Part shown: positions 36,400 to 46,505 of the stretch, piece by piece
Layout: each line of letters opens with the position of its first letter
Numbering within the stretch: the first letter of the stretch is position 1
Assembly (NCBI RefSeq): GCF_002954325.1
Contig: NZ_MQVX01000001.1
Location: 2,285,383 to 2,349,382 of the forward strand
From: Aureicoccus marinus
GTDB lineage: Bacteria; Bacteroidota; Bacteroidia; Flavobacteriales; Flavobacteriaceae
Direction: 5' to 3'
DNA: 64,000 nucleotides
Made by a program: the position numbers and the translations under genes
The notes under the pieces: model-generated
Databases searched by the model: none
Told to the model about the DNA's origin: nothing
The model's input: the letters and a program-made list of their open reading frames with translations, nothing else

Positions 36400-37653
36400 T
36401 TGACCTCAACCGCATCCTCTTCCCTTTCTTTTTTTGTCGTGGGACTCAGCTTTCAGAAGGCAGAGGAAAGCATCCGTGGCCGTTTCAATTTAGCTACGGA
36501 GCAATACGAGGCGCTTTTAGATCAGGGCAAAGAACAAGGCTTGAGCAGCCTGATGGGGATTTCGACCTGTAACCGAACAGAACTTTACGGTTACGCCACT
36601 AATCCGATCCAACTGATCAAATTGCTTTGCGCTCACACCGAGGGCAGCTTCGAGGAATTTCAGGACTACGCTTACATCTACAAAAACCAGGAAGCCATCA
36701 CCCATCTCTTTCGGGTAGGTACCGGCCTGGAAAGTCAGATTCTAGGAGATTTCGAGATTATCTCGCAGATCAAACAAAGCTTTGGCAAGGCTAAAAAGGC
36801 TGGAACAACATCCCCCTTTCTGGAGCGCCTTTGCAATGCGGTGATTCAGGCTAGTAAACGCATCAAAAACGAAACTGCCCTTTCTTCCGGCGCAACTTCG
36901 GTGGCTTTTGCCTCTGTAAAATACATATTGGAGAACGTGACCGAGCTGAACAAAAAGCGCATTTTGCTTTTTGGCACCGGAAAAATCGGCCGAAATACCT
37001 GCGACAACCTGACCAAACACGCGCCAGGTGCAGAAATTACCCTGATTAACCGCACCCGAGAAAAAGCGGAAGAAATCGGAGGAAAATACAACCTCAAGGT
37101 CAAAGATTACGGAGATCTTCCGGCCGAAATTCGGCGTTCAGATATTTTGATTGTCGCTACCGGTGCTCAAAAACCGACCTTGTCCAAAGAACTCGTTTTT
37201 GCCAAAAAATCCCTTTTGATTTTAGACCTCTCGGTTCCCAAGAATGTAGCAGACGAGGTGTCAAAAATGGATCATGTTGAAGTCGTTCACCTCGACCAGC
37301 TATCGCGTATAACCGACATAACAAGAGAACAAAGAGCCAAGGATATTCCTGCTGCAGAGCGAATTTACAAGGAAGTAATGACAGACTTTATGGCCTGGCT
37401 TGGAACCCGGAAATTTGCTCCCGTCATCGGCGCGCTCAAAGAGAAACTCTTGCAGATGAAGGAAGAAGAACTCGATTTTCACGCCCGCAAATGGCCGGAT
37501 TACAATGAAGAGCAGATGGATAAGTTTTCGGAACGTCTGATTCAAAAAATCACCAAACAAGTGGCCAACCACCTCAAATCGGCCAACGGAAGCACCGATA
37601 CAAGCATCGAGTACATCGAGGCTATTTTTCAACTGGATACCGCCAAAAAATGA
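36400..37653 (+). CDS. hemA: Glutamyl-tRNA reductase
   Basis: The first enzyme of the C5 haem pathway, reducing glutamyl-tRNA to glutamate-1-semialdehyde. The catalytic cysteine is in GISTCNRTELYG (residue 57 from this start), followed by a NAD(P)-binding domain (LLFGTGKIGRNTC) and a dimer-forming C-terminus. No ATG precedes the conserved FFVVGLSFQKA; candidates are TTG 36373 (which lies in the -7 element) and TTG 36400, chosen here (417 residues). It overlaps hemC by four bases and starts the operon hemA-C-D-E-DUF6973-F. Confidence 0.9.
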   Translation: MTSTASSSLSFFVVGLSFQKAEESIRGRFNLATEQYEALLDQGKEQGLSSLMGISTCNRTELYGYATNPIQLIKLLCAHTEGSFEEFQDYAYIYKNQEAITHLFRVGTGLESQILGDFEIISQIKQSFGKAKKAGTTSPFLERLCNAVIQASKRIKNETALSSGATSVAFASVKYILENVTELNKKRILLFGTGKIGRNTCDNLTKHAPGAEITLINRTREKAEEIGGKYNLKVKDYGDLPAEIRRSDILIVATGAQKPTLSKELVFAKKSLLILDLSVPKNVADEVSKMDHVEVVHLDQLSRITDITREQRAKDIPAAERIYKEVMTDFMAWLGTRKFAPVIGALKEKLLQMKEEELDFHARKWPDYNEEQMDKFSERLIQKITKQVANHLKSANGSTDTSIEYIEAIFQLDTAKK

Positions 37654-38567
37654 GTCAATCTTTGCTTCGACTAGGGACACGCAACAGCGCTTTAGCGATG
37701 TGGCAGGCCAAAAAAGTACAATCCCTTCTGGCCGAAAAAGGGCAGGAAGTGGAGTTGGTGCCGATGAAGTCCGAAGGAGATATTGAGCTGGAAAAACCCC
37801 TTTACGAATTGGGGATTACAGGAATCTTTACCAAATCCCTGGACCTGGCCCTAATCCAAAACAAAATTGACTTTGCCGTGCATTCGCTCAAGGATGTGCC
37901 GACTGCTTTGGCCCATGGGCTTAAAATGTGGGCTGTACTCGAACGAGCCGATCACCGGGATGTACTGATTCACAAAGGCGCTGACTTTTTAGAAGACGAA
38001 GACAGACCGGCCACCATTGCCACGGGTAGCCTGCGGCGTCAGGCCCAATGGCTACATCAATTTCCTCAACACCAAGTGACCAACCTGAGGGGAAATGTGC
38101 AAACCAGGTTGCAAAAACTCCAGGATGAAGATTGGCAAGGTGCCATATTCGCCCTGGCAGGTCTGGAAAGAATGGAATTGGTTCCAGAAAAAACCGAATT
38201 CCTCGATTGGATGATCCCCGCACCGGCCCAAGGAGCCATAGCGGTCGTCGGTCGAGAATCGGACACGGCCACGGAAGCCCTGTTATCGCAAATCAACCAC
38301 CAGGACACCCGTATCTGTGTAGAAGCAGAACGTCGCCTGCTTAGAGAATTGGAAGGGGGTTGTACCGCTCCGATCGGCGCCTACGCCTCTCTTCAAGGCG
38401 AAGAAATGACACTCAAGGCAGGTCTCTTCTCTCTTGACGGACAAGAAGCAATCACCGCTGAGGATAAGGTCTCTAAAGAGCAAGGTCAGGATCTCGCCAT
38501 TCAATTGGCCAAAGAAATCAAAGCCCATGGGGGTGATGCCATCTTAGAAGCGCTGCGAAATGGCTAG
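37650..38567 (+). CDS. hemC: Hydroxymethylbilane synthase (porphobilinogen deaminase)
   Basis: A 305-residue enzyme polymerising four porphobilinogen molecules into hydroxymethylbilane. The dipyrromethane cofactor attaches to Cys238 in RELEGGCTAPIGAYA; the substrate-binding motifs VHSLKDVPT (78-86) and TGSLRRQAQ (125-133) are present. The ATG overlaps the hemA stop (ATGA), showing translational coupling. The stop lies within hemD. Confidence 0.96.
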   Translation: MSQSLLRLGTRNSALAMWQAKKVQSLLAEKGQEVELVPMKSEGDIELEKPLYELGITGIFTKSLDLALIQNKIDFAVHSLKDVPTALAHGLKMWAVLERADHRDVLIHKGADFLEDEDRPATIATGSLRRQAQWLHQFPQHQVTNLRGNVQTRLQKLQDEDWQGAIFALAGLERMELVPEKTEFLDWMIPAPAQGAIAVVGRESDTATEALLSQINHQDTRICVEAERRLLRELEGGCTAPIGAYASLQGEEMTLKAGLFSLDGQEAITAEDKVSKEQGQDLAIQLAKEIKAHGGDAILEALRNG

Positions 38568-39261
38568 TCTATTGTCGACAAAGCGCCTCGATACACCCAA
38601 TAAGAATCACTTGTTGGCAGCCGGAATTGGAGTGGTTGACTACGATGCAATTTCGATTCAATTAACTCCTCCCGACCTCAAGTCCATTACCTCCGATAAG
38701 CCCTTAACTCATCTTCTCTTTACCAGTCAAAATGGTTTCTTGGGATTTAAATTGGCCTTTGATCAATTGGACTTAGTGACCCAATCCCGCTGGCAACTCT
38801 CGGTTTTCTGTGTGGGAGAAGGTACCGCTTCAATTATCCGGGAAGCCGGTTTCCAGGTTAGGGAATACTTTGAAAATGCCCAATCCTTGGGCGAAAGAAT
38901 ACCCAATAACAAGGGAATACGGTGTTGTTACTTCTCGGGAAATCTTAGAAGAGAGAACCTTCTTAAAGAACTGTCTAGTAGAAATATATATTTTATTGAG
39001 CGTCGATCATACCAAACGGTTTTGAAGCCCAAAACCTTTGAACGCTCTTTCGACGCCATTCTCTTTTTTAGTCCGAGTGGAGTCCAGAGCTTCACACAAA
39101 ACAATACGCTTAAAGAGGCCATGGCTATTTGTATTGGTTCGACAACGGCGGCCGAGATTCAGAATCATACCGAAAAGTATATTGTTGCTCCAAAGCCAAC
39201 GATAACTCAGGTCATTCTGCAGAGTATCAACTATTTTAAACAACTTAATGGCGCGGATTAA
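38560..39261 (+). CDS. hemD: Uroporphyrinogen-III synthase
   Basis: A 233-residue enzyme closing and flipping the tetrapyrrole ring. The family is poorly conserved, but the two-domain pattern with LLFTSQNG and [11 protein letters not shown] segments and the position between hemC and hemE support the call. It overlaps hemC by eight bases, so translation is coupled. Confidence 0.85.
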   Translation: MASLLSTKRLDTPNKNHLLAAGIGVVDYDAISIQLTPPDLKSITSDKPLTHLLFTSQNGFLGFKLAFDQLDLVTQSRWQLSVFCVGEGTASIIREAGFQVREYFENAQSLGERIPNNKGIRCCYFSGNLRRENLLKELSSRNIYFIERRSYQTVLKPKTFERSFDAILFFSPSGVQSFTQNNTLKEAMAICIGSTTAAEIQNHTEKYIVAPKPTITQVILQSINYFKQLNGAD

Positions 39262-39280
39262 GGCCGCATCAAAACGCACT

Positions 39281-40330
39281 ATGGACGTGAATTCAACTAA
39301 AACAACTCCCAAGAACGATCTGCTACTCCGAGCCCTACGAGGAGAAAAATTGGATAGACCTCCGGTATGGATGATGCGTCAAGCAGGGCGCTACCTACCA
39401 GAGTTCCGAGCGATTCGGGATCAGTATGACTTTTTCACCCGTTGCCAGACTCCGGAACTGGCCTCTGAAATTACCGTGCAGCCTATTCGCCGTTACGGAA
39501 TGGACGCAGCCATCCTCTTCAGTGATATTCTGGTTATTCCGCAGGCCATGAACATCGACGTGGAGCTTCGCCCGAATTTCGGCCCTTATCTCCCTGAACC
39601 TATACGAACCCGAAAAGACCTGGACCGGGTTATTGTACCTGATGTACATACAAGCCTGGATTATGTCTACAAAGCCATCGAACAAACCCTAGAAAAACTA
39701 GACGGTGAGATACCATTAATCGGTTTTGCAGGGTCTCCCTGGACCATATTGTGCTATTGCGTTCAAGGTCAAGGTAGTAAAACCTTTGATCTGGCCAAGG
39801 AATTCTGTTTTTCACAGCCTGCCCTGGCCGAAGAATTACTTCAAAAAATCACGAATACCACCATTGCTTACCTCAAAGCCAAGGTAGCCGCTGGTGTCCA
39901 TGCTGTTCAGGTATTTGATTCCTGGGGTGGTCTTCTAAGCCCTGCGGATTTCGACCGTTTTTCTTTGCCCTATATGCAGCAAATCGTAGATGAGCTCAAA
40001 GATCTCTGTCCGGTCATTCTGTATTCCAAAGGCGCTTGGTATGCCTTGAATAAAATGTCGAAAACCGGGGCAAGTGCCCTCGGTGTTGACTGGACCTGTA
40101 CGCCAGAAACCGCTAGAGCCCTTAGTGGAGGAAACATTACCTTACAGGGCAACTTTGACCCGGCTCGATTGCTATCGCCTCCCGAAACCATTTCGGCCAT
40201 GGTCAAAGAAATGATTGATTCCTTCGGCACAACAAACTATATTGCTAATCTGGGCCACGGTATACTCCCCCATATACCCCTCGAAAATGCGAAGGCCTTC
40301 ATCGATGCTGTAAAAAATTATTCGGCGTGA
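39281..40330 (+). CDS. hemE: Uroporphyrinogen decarboxylase
   Basis: A 349-residue enzyme removing four carboxyl groups from uroporphyrinogen III. The signature [15 protein letters not shown] and the later PWTILCY and GHGI segments are diagnostic. ATG 39281 gives a 12-residue leader and a 19-base gap after hemD; ATG 39248 is in frame and would overlap hemD by 14 bases, so either start is possible. The stop overlaps the DUF6973 gene by four bases. Confidence 0.95.
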   Translation: MDVNSTKTTPKNDLLLRALRGEKLDRPPVWMMRQAGRYLPEFRAIRDQYDFFTRCQTPELASEITVQPIRRYGMDAAILFSDILVIPQAMNIDVELRPNFGPYLPEPIRTRKDLDRVIVPDVHTSLDYVYKAIEQTLEKLDGEIPLIGFAGSPWTILCYCVQGQGSKTFDLAKEFCFSQPALAEELLQKITNTTIAYLKAKVAAGVHAVQVFDSWGGLLSPADFDRFSLPYMQQIVDELKDLCPVILYSKGAWYALNKMSKTGASALGVDWTCTPETARALSGGNITLQGNFDPARLLSPPETISAMVKEMIDSFGTTNYIANLGHGILPHIPLENAKAFIDAVKNYSA

Positions 40331-40824
40331 ACCCAATGACCGTCATCCGCAAGGCGAATATGAAAGAACTCTGGCAGCTTATGCTCTTGGGGTTACGTTA
40401 TCCTCGTTTTGTTTTTCCGACCTTAAATGCCACCAAAAAAGCCCTGTCCATCAGTCAGCAGTACTACGGGAGGGCGCATTCCAAGAACGGACCGGCCAAT
40501 GCTTTTCGACACGCCATTTGGAACTACTTAATTGCTCAGTACTGCTATAAAAAGTCGAGAAAAATGGGCAAAGTTCTGCGTTGGACCAAGCGAATCACAG
40601 ACTGGCACGAAAAACTGTTTCCCAACCCGGAATCTGACCGGTTTATGGACTTGCACAACAACGCCTTCGGCCGACGATTTTTTGAAAAATCTCCTGAATT
40701 GCCGAAAACGGAATTGATCACCAAATTACAGGAAGCCGCGAGCAATGCTGTTCAGATCCACGATACACGCCAGGATTTCAACGTCAAAGAATCCATGGTT
40801 TACCTGAAAAAAGCCGAATTATGA
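40327..40824 (+). CDS. DUF6973 protein inside the haem operon
   Basis: A 165-residue protein of unknown function, starting at GTG 40327 in a GTGA overlap with hemE (ATG 40336 and 40360 are in frame). It has no signal peptide. Its best-conserved stretches are [13 protein letters not shown] (about 58-70) and the histidine-containing [12 protein letters not shown] (about 108-119), the type seen in DUF6973 proteins. Its stop overlaps hemF by four bases, so it is coupled on both sides to haem enzymes. The tight embedding suggests a role in haem synthesis or handling of its intermediates, but there is no direct evidence. Confidence 0.75.
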   Translation: MNPMTVIRKANMKELWQLMLLGLRYPRFVFPTLNATKKALSISQQYYGRAHSKNGPANAFRHAIWNYLIAQYCYKKSRKMGKVLRWTKRITDWHEKLFPNPESDRFMDLHNNAFGRRFFEKSPELPKTELITKLQEAASNAVQIHDTRQDFNVKESMVYLKKAEL

Positions 40825-41752
40825 AGACCCCCTTTCAAGCCTATATTCTGGACCTTCAGGATCAGATAACATCGGCTATTGAGGCCCTTGATGGAAAGGC
40901 TAACTTCCACGAAGATCACTGGAAGCGTCCTGAAGGAGGAGGCGGTCGAACACGTGTTATTGCTGAAGGAGCTGTATTCGAAAAAGGCGGTGTAAACACC
41001 TCTTCCGTGCATGGACCTTTGCCCAAAAGCATGCAAGACTACTTCAAACAACCGGAAGCGGATTTTTTTGCTTGTGGGCTGAGTCTTGTTTTGCACCCGC
41101 ACAATCCAATGGTGCCGACAGTACACGCGAACTGGCGGTATTTTGAAATGTATGACAAAGAAGGGCAACTACTGGATCAGTGGTTCGGAGGCGGATTGGA
41201 TTTGACCCCTTACTACCTTTTTGAGGAAGACGCCCAGCACTTCCATCAAATCTGTAAAGAGGCCTGTGACCGGCACCACCCGGAATTCTACGCACGCTAC
41301 AAAAAACGTTGTGATGAGTACTTCTGGAATCACCACCGGAATGAAGCCAGAGGCCTTGGAGGCTCTTCTTTGATTATTGCCGCCCGGATCAACCGTTAAG
41401 TCTCGAACAATGGTATGCCTATGTCACCGATGTGGCTGATCATTTTTTAGACGCTTACCTGCCTATAGCAGAAAGACGGAAAGATCTGCCGTATTCGGAC
41501 GAGCAACGCCAGTGGCAAGAAATTCGCAGAGGACGCTATGTCGAATTCAACCTGGTACATGACAAGGGAACCCTTTTTGGTCTTAGGACTAATGGACGTA
41601 TTGAAAGTATCTTGATGAGTTTGCCCCCTGTCGTCCAGTGGGCCTACGATCATCAACCTGAAAAGGGAAGTCCGGAGGCAAAACTTTTGGAGGTTTTAGC
41701 TCATCCCAAGGAATGGGCCAGTCCTACAATTGCTGAAAATTCTGAAAAATAA
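40821..41752 (+). pseudogene. hemF: Coproporphyrinogen III oxidase, oxygen-dependent, with a single-base frameshift
   Basis: The first part (to TAA 41397) carries the normal HemF start and motifs such as GGGRTRVIAEG and FGGGLDLTPYY. It ends in [10 protein letters not shown] and then shifts frame. The next frame continues seamlessly from CTC 41363 ([20 protein letters not shown] onward) to 41752 with REVE-like [16 protein letters not shown]. One base is missing between 41362 and 41363; with it the product is 310 residues, the family norm. HemF oxidatively decarboxylates coproporphyrinogen III. No HemN is in the window. A sequencing error is likely because the gene is otherwise intact. Confidence 0.9.
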
Positions 41753-41784
41753 TTTAGTACCTTTCCTACAAAGAATTTAAACCC

Positions 41785-42426
41785 ATGAAAACACTAGTCC
41801 ATCTCCAAAAAGGCCTTGTCCTTTTGGCTCTTGCCCTTGTTTTTAGCTGCAATACGATCAGTTCCGAGGACTTTGTGATGACCAACAATAATACCGATCG
41901 GTTTTCTCTGCAACACCGCTTCTGGGTTGGGGTAGACGATCAAGGCATCCCTACAGACACCATCGGAATTGAAGCCCGTGGCTATTCACAAAGCGCAAAA
42001 AGAAAGATCTGGATTTTGGAGCCTAATCCTAACCCAGACGGTTCAACCCCTATCTACATTCGCTACCAAGGTTCTGAACCGAATCGCGGGGTTTACCAAA
42101 TCACTTCCTACGATGAGGAGGGCCGAAGCATTCAATTTCTGACCGGTTTTTACCGTCCGGATCGTTCCGAATTGGTTCTCTATGAACCCAGTGATGACGC
42201 CATGGCCAGTCTGACAGAAAAACTCAAAAAAACGGACCTTCAGTACGAACTGAAGAAGGACAAAATTCATTTTAAAGCGGAAACAGCCCAAAAGCATGCC
42301 GATGTGATTCTCGAAATGCTCAAAGACTTTAAAAATCCGGAAGACTTTAATGATTCCCTTATTCTAAGAGGAGTAGATGACAAGGCCGCCCTTGAAGCCC
42401 TACTAGCCACAGCAAAAAAGAATTAG
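41785..42426 (+). CDS. Hypothetical lipoprotein
   Basis: A 213-residue protein with a lipoprotein signal (lipobox LVFSC, lipid Cys about residue 22) and a mostly beta then helical body (about 150-213). I do not recognise a family. It lies 33 bases after hemF and 14 bases before the PhzF-like gene, so it sits within the haem cluster, probably co-transcribed. No link to haem is visible in the sequence. Confidence 0.6.
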   Translation: MKTLVHLQKGLVLLALALVFSCNTISSEDFVMTNNNTDRFSLQHRFWVGVDDQGIPTDTIGIEARGYSQSAKRKIWILEPNPNPDGSTPIYIRYQGSEPNRGVYQITSYDEEGRSIQFLTGFYRPDRSELVLYEPSDDAMASLTEKLKKTDLQYELKKDKIHFKAETAQKHADVILEMLKDFKNPEDFNDSLILRGVDDKAALEALLATAKKN

Positions 42427-42439
42427 GCCCACTGCAGAC

Positions 42440-43243
42440 ATGAAACAAAAAATCTACCAGATCGACTCTTTTGCCCGCAAGGTATTCCAGGGAAACCCAG
42501 CGGCAGTATGTATTTTGGATTATTGGCCAAGTCCAGATCAAATGCAGGGGATTGCTGAAGAAAACAACCTTTCAGAGACCGCCTTCGCCTTAGCGGTAGG
42601 CGACCACTATACACTTCGGTGGTTTACTCCCGAAAACGAAGTGGACTTATGTGGACACGCCACCTTGGCCACCGCTTTTGTTTTAAAAGAATACTACGGA
42701 TACAAGAAAAAAACCGTCGTTTTTGATTCCCCAAGAAGTGGTCGTCTGGAAGCCCACTTCGAGAAGGACGGGAAAATCAGATTAAACTTTCCTCTGGATC
42801 CACCCATAGGGCTAGAAAGTCTCCGTGAAATGAATGAGGCCATTGGATTGGTGCCTCAGCGCACCCTGAGAGGAAAAACTGACTTCATGCTGGTCTATGA
42901 TTCTGAAGAGACCATCCGAGGTTTGGAACCTGACTTCAGTCTCTTAAATAAAATCAATGCCCGAGGAATTATTGTAACCGCCCCAGGGGATGAAGTGGAC
43001 TTTGTATCCCGCTTCTTTGCACCAAAATGCGGTATTCCTGAAGATCCAGTAACCGGATCAGCCCATACGACCATGGTGCCTTATTGGGCGAAAGAACTGG
43101 GAAAAACCGAATTTGTAGCCAAGCAACTCTCTAAACGAGGAGGAGAGCTTTGGTGTAAATTGGATGGTGACCGGGTAGAGATTGCCGGTTACGCAACTCC
43201 TTACCTCATTGGTGAAATCGATATCAACTCCCCCACATCATGA
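42440..43243 (+). CDS. PhzF family isomerase-like protein
   Basis: A 267-residue protein of the PhzF fold, which includes phenazine-synthesis isomerases and diaminopimelate-epimerase-like enzymes. Typical motifs are the opening QIDSFARKVFQGNPAAVC, a catalytic Glu in ENNLSETAF, GHATLATAF and the closing GSAHTTMVPYW. The substrate of most chromosomal PhzF proteins is unknown. It overlaps hemB by four bases and so belongs to the haem operon by position; the functional link is unknown. Confidence 0.9.
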   Translation: MKQKIYQIDSFARKVFQGNPAAVCILDYWPSPDQMQGIAEENNLSETAFALAVGDHYTLRWFTPENEVDLCGHATLATAFVLKEYYGYKKKTVVFDSPRSGRLEAHFEKDGKIRLNFPLDPPIGLESLREMNEAIGLVPQRTLRGKTDFMLVYDSEETIRGLEPDFSLLNKINARGIIVTAPGDEVDFVSRFFAPKCGIPEDPVTGSAHTTMVPYWAKELGKTEFVAKQLSKRGGELWCKLDGDRVEIAGYATPYLIGEIDINSPTS

Positions 43244-44229
43244 TTCAATTTAAAAGGAACCGGAGACTCCGAGTTTCTCCGGCCATGCGTCACTTGGTAC
43301 AAGAGAACCAGGTGACCCCAAAAGACTTTATCTATCCGCTTTTTATTGAAGAAGGATCTCAAAGCCGAACGCCTATTGGGGCCTTACCAGGGCAATTCCG
43401 CTTGACTTTAGATCTTCTGGCGGATGAGGCCAAAGAAATTGCTGCCCTCGGAATCCCGGCCGTATTGCTTTTTGTAAAAGTCCCCGATGAGCTTAAAGAC
43501 AACCAAGGGAAAGAAGCACTCAATCCAAACGGTCTCATGCAGAGAGCGATTCGCGAAATCAAATCGGCTGCTCCTGAACTACTGGTCATGACGGATGTGG
43601 CCTTAGACCCGTATTCCATTTATGGCCATGATGGTATTGTGGAGCAGGGGCAGGTTCAAAACGATGCTACAATTGAGGTTTTGGGGCAGATGGGCCTTAG
43701 CCATGCCCAGGCAGGAGCCGATGTGCTCGCTCCCAGCGATATGATGGATGGGCGTATTGCCAAAATCAGACAAAGCCTCGAAACACAAGGGTATTCTGAT
43801 ACTGGAATCATGAGTTATTCTGCCAAATACGCCAGTGCCTATTACGGACCCTTTCGGGAAGCACTGGATTCCGCGCCGGTCGATGAAAAAGGAATTCCAA
43901 AAGACAAATCCACTTACCAAATGGATTCGGCCAACGTCAAGGAAGCCCTACGCGAAACCCAAATGGATATTGACGAGGGCGCAGATATTGTCATGGTAAA
44001 ACCCGGTATGCCCTATTTGGATATTGTCCGTAGTTTAGCGACACAGATTCATACGCCCATTGCCGTCTATCAGGTATCAGGTGAATACGCCATGCTGAAG
44101 GCTGCTGCCGAAAAAGGCTGGCTCAACCACGATGAGGTAATGTTGGAACAACTCCTGGCCTTTAAACGAGCCGGAGCGAGTATGATCGCAACCTACCACG
44201 CCAAGGACGCCAGTCGTCTATTGGGGTAA
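43240..44229 (+). CDS. hemB: Porphobilinogen synthase (delta-aminolevulinate dehydratase)
   Basis: A 329-residue enzyme condensing two delta-aminolevulinate molecules to porphobilinogen. The active-site lysines lie in YSAKYASAYYGPFR and MVKPGMPYLD. The metal-binding loop VMTDVALDPYS lacks the cysteine triplet of zinc enzymes, which points to the Mg2+-type class. It overlaps the PhzF gene by four bases and is the last haem gene before bestrophin. Confidence 0.95.
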   Translation: MIQFKRNRRLRVSPAMRHLVQENQVTPKDFIYPLFIEEGSQSRTPIGALPGQFRLTLDLLADEAKEIAALGIPAVLLFVKVPDELKDNQGKEALNPNGLMQRAIREIKSAAPELLVMTDVALDPYSIYGHDGIVEQGQVQNDATIEVLGQMGLSHAQAGADVLAPSDMMDGRIAKIRQSLETQGYSDTGIMSYSAKYASAYYGPFREALDSAPVDEKGIPKDKSTYQMDSANVKEALRETQMDIDEGADIVMVKPGMPYLDIVRSLATQIHTPIAVYQVSGEYAMLKAAAEKGWLNHDEVMLEQLLAFKRAGASMIATYHAKDASRLLG

Positions 44230-44243
44230 ACAGCCCTTGAACT

Positions 44244-45305
44244 ATGTATACCAGACACCTTTATTCTGCCAGAGCCTTCGCCCGCTGGACCCGATGGGAA
44301 ACACTTTTCTTTTTGGCGCTCGCCGCCCTCGTCGTGGTGCTCTACCATGTCTTTGAGTTTACCTTTCTCAATGTGCCTTGGACTCCTGTTGCCCTCATTG
44401 GTACGGCCGTCGCCTTTATCGTCGGTTTCCAAAACAACGCCGCCTACGGTCGGATCTGGGAAGCCCGAAAAATTTGGGGTGGAATCGTAAACACTTCGCG
44501 TACCTGGGGGATGAAAGTCCAGGACATGGTCAACAACCGCTATACGGACAACCCGGTTACAGAACGCGAGCTAAAAAAGATCCAAAGAGAATTGGTTTAC
44601 CGCCACATCGCCTGGCTGAGTGCGCTTCGACATGGTATGCGTCAAAAGAAAAAATGGGAGGTCTCGCACCTTAGTCATACCAACAGAGAGTGGCACCGCA
44701 TCGCCTACATTCCCGAACAAACCACACCTCTAAAAGATGACTTGCTGGAATACCTCAAACCCAAAGAAATTGAGCATGTGATGTCTAAGGGCAATAAGGC
44801 CACAGCCCTGCTCTATCTGCAATCCAAACACCTGAAAGAATTAGTAGATCGAGGGCTTATCTGGGAATTCTCCTTTTTAGAACTCGAAAACGTGCTCCAG
44901 GAACTCTTTACCCTCCAAGGCAAATCTGAGCGCATTAAGAACTTCCCCTATCCCAGACAATACGCTAGTTTGGCTTACTATTTTGTTCGGGTATTTTTAT
45001 TGCTTTTGCCCTTCGGTATTGTTCCTTCCTTTCAAGACATCGGCGACCACATCATGGAGCAGTTCCCCCTGATCGGTCAGGAATTCATTTGGTTGTCTGT
45101 TCCTTTCTGTGCAGCAGTTAGTTGGGTTTTCTATACCATGGAACGCATTGCCCGTGTGGGCGAGAATCCTTTTGAGGGTAACCCCAACGATGTACCCATC
45201 TCGACCATCTCCCGAGGGATCGAAATTGATTTGCGACAGCAAATGGGTGAATCAGACGAAGAAATCCCGGATCAATTCCCAGAAACCTACCATGTTCAAA
45301 TGTAG
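44244..45305 (+). CDS. Bestrophin-like anion channel (UPF0187)
   Basis: A 353-residue membrane protein with four main helices. The N-terminal block (FARWTRWETLFFL, then VALIGTAVAFIVGFQNNAAYGRIWEARKIWGG) is the conserved bestrophin core. Prokaryotic homologues such as KpBest form pentameric ion channels. It starts 14 bases after hemB on the same strand, so it may be transcribed with the haem genes. The physiological role is unknown. Confidence 0.88.
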   Translation: MYTRHLYSARAFARWTRWETLFFLALAALVVVLYHVFEFTFLNVPWTPVALIGTAVAFIVGFQNNAAYGRIWEARKIWGGIVNTSRTWGMKVQDMVNNRYTDNPVTERELKKIQRELVYRHIAWLSALRHGMRQKKKWEVSHLSHTNREWHRIAYIPEQTTPLKDDLLEYLKPKEIEHVMSKGNKATALLYLQSKHLKELVDRGLIWEFSFLELENVLQELFTLQGKSERIKNFPYPRQYASLAYYFVRVFLLLLPFGIVPSFQDIGDHIMEQFPLIGQEFIWLSVPFCAAVSWVFYTMERIARVGENPFEGNPNDVPISTISRGIEIDLRQQMGESDEEIPDQFPETYHVQM

Positions 45306-45374
45306 GTGAGCAACTGCTGGATTTCTTTGCGAATCCTTACTTTTACAAGAACAACTTAAGGCCAAGAGAACAAC

Positions 45375-46505
45375 ATGGGTTTACTCCTTTTCTACGCGTT
45401 TATTTCTATCCTGTTCTCCTTTTTGTGCTCTATACTGGAAGCGGTTTTGCTCAGTGTCACACCGACTTTTGTCAACCTGAAAAAGCAAGAAGGCAAACCC
45501 TATGCCCGCGCCCTGGAAGAACTTAAGAAGGATGTTGACAAGCCCTTGATCGCCATCTTAACACTCAACACTATTGCCCATACCGTCGGAGCCATCCTGG
45601 TAGGGGTTCAAGCCAAATACGCCTATGCCGATATGTTCGGCAGTCAGCCAGAATTTCTGGGTATGCCCTTTTCAGAGGAAGCCATGGTCGGGGTTGTTTC
45701 GACCATCATGACCCTTTTGATTTTAATCGCTTCCGAAATCATCCCCAAGACCATCGGGGCCACCTACTGGAAGCAGCTGGTGAATTTTTCGACCCGCACC
45801 TTGCGCATCATGGTCCTTATCCTCAAGTACACGGGTATCCTTTGGATCCTCCAACTCTTTACCAAACTCATCGGTAAAAAAGGGGCGCATGGAAGCGTAT
45901 TGAGCCGAGAAGACTTTACCGCCATGGCCGAGATTGCCGAAGAAGAGGGTGTGGTGGAAGAATCAGAATCCAAGGTGATCCGCAACCTCCTGACCTTTGA
46001 CGAAATTCAGGCCAAAGACATTATGACGCCCCGGACGGTCATCAAAATGGCACCAGAATCCATGTTGATTCGGGAATTTTTTGAGGCGAACCGTCAACTG
46101 CGCTTTTCACGTATCCCCCTTTACGGCGAAAACCAGGACCACATTACCGGTTACGTACTCAAGGACCAAGTACTCGAGAGTTTGATTGACGAGAAAGGGG
46201 ATCAACCCCTGGTCACCCTTAGGCGAGAAATTCAGGTAACCGAACGCAGCAAACCCCTCCCAGAACTCTTCAACACCTTTGTAACCAACAGAGAGCATAT
46301 GGCTCTGGTAGTCGATGAATACGGGAGCGTGAGCGGTTTGGTCACCATGGAAGACGTTATCGAAACCCTTTTGGGTCTTGAAATCATGGACGAAAGCGAC
46401 AATGTCGAAGACTTGCAGTTACTAGCGCGTAAGAACTGGGAAGCCCGTGCAAAACGCTTGGGCCTACTCAACGATAAGCCCGATAGTGAAGAGCCTGAAT
46501 CCTGA
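45375..46505 (+). CDS. CNNM/HlyC-CorC family transporter-like protein
   Basis: A 376-residue protein with an N-terminal DUF21 membrane domain (about 1-170, three to four helices) and two CBS domains (about 205-320, including KDIMTPRTVIKMA and VVDEYGSVSGLVTMED). It has no C-terminal CorC/HlyC domain, unlike longer relatives. Related CNNM-like proteins have been linked to magnesium extrusion; earlier annotations as haemolysins are misleading. It overlaps the MGMT gene. Confidence 0.88.
   Translation: MGLLLFYAFISILFSFLCSILEAVLLSVTPTFVNLKKQEGKPYARALEELKKDVDKPLIAILTLNTIAHTVGAILVGVQAKYAYADMFGSQPEFLGMPFSEEAMVGVVSTIMTLLILIASEIIPKTIGATYWKQLVNFSTRTLRIMVLILKYTGILWILQLFTKLIGKKGAHGSVLSREDFTAMAEIAEEEGVVEESESKVIRNLLTFDEIQAKDIMTPRTVIKMAPESMLIREFFEANRQLRFSRIPLYGENQDHITGYVLKDQVLESLIDEKGDQPLVTLRREIQVTERSKPLPELFNTFVTNREHMALVVDEYGSVSGLVTMEDVIETLLGLEIMDESDNVEDLQLLARKNWEARAKRLGLLNDKPDSEEPES

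Noticed and set aside
39248..39280. Upstream hemE start ATG 39248
   Set aside because: It would overlap hemD by 14 bases and add 11 residues outside the family core; ATG 39281 is preferred but the other cannot be excluded.
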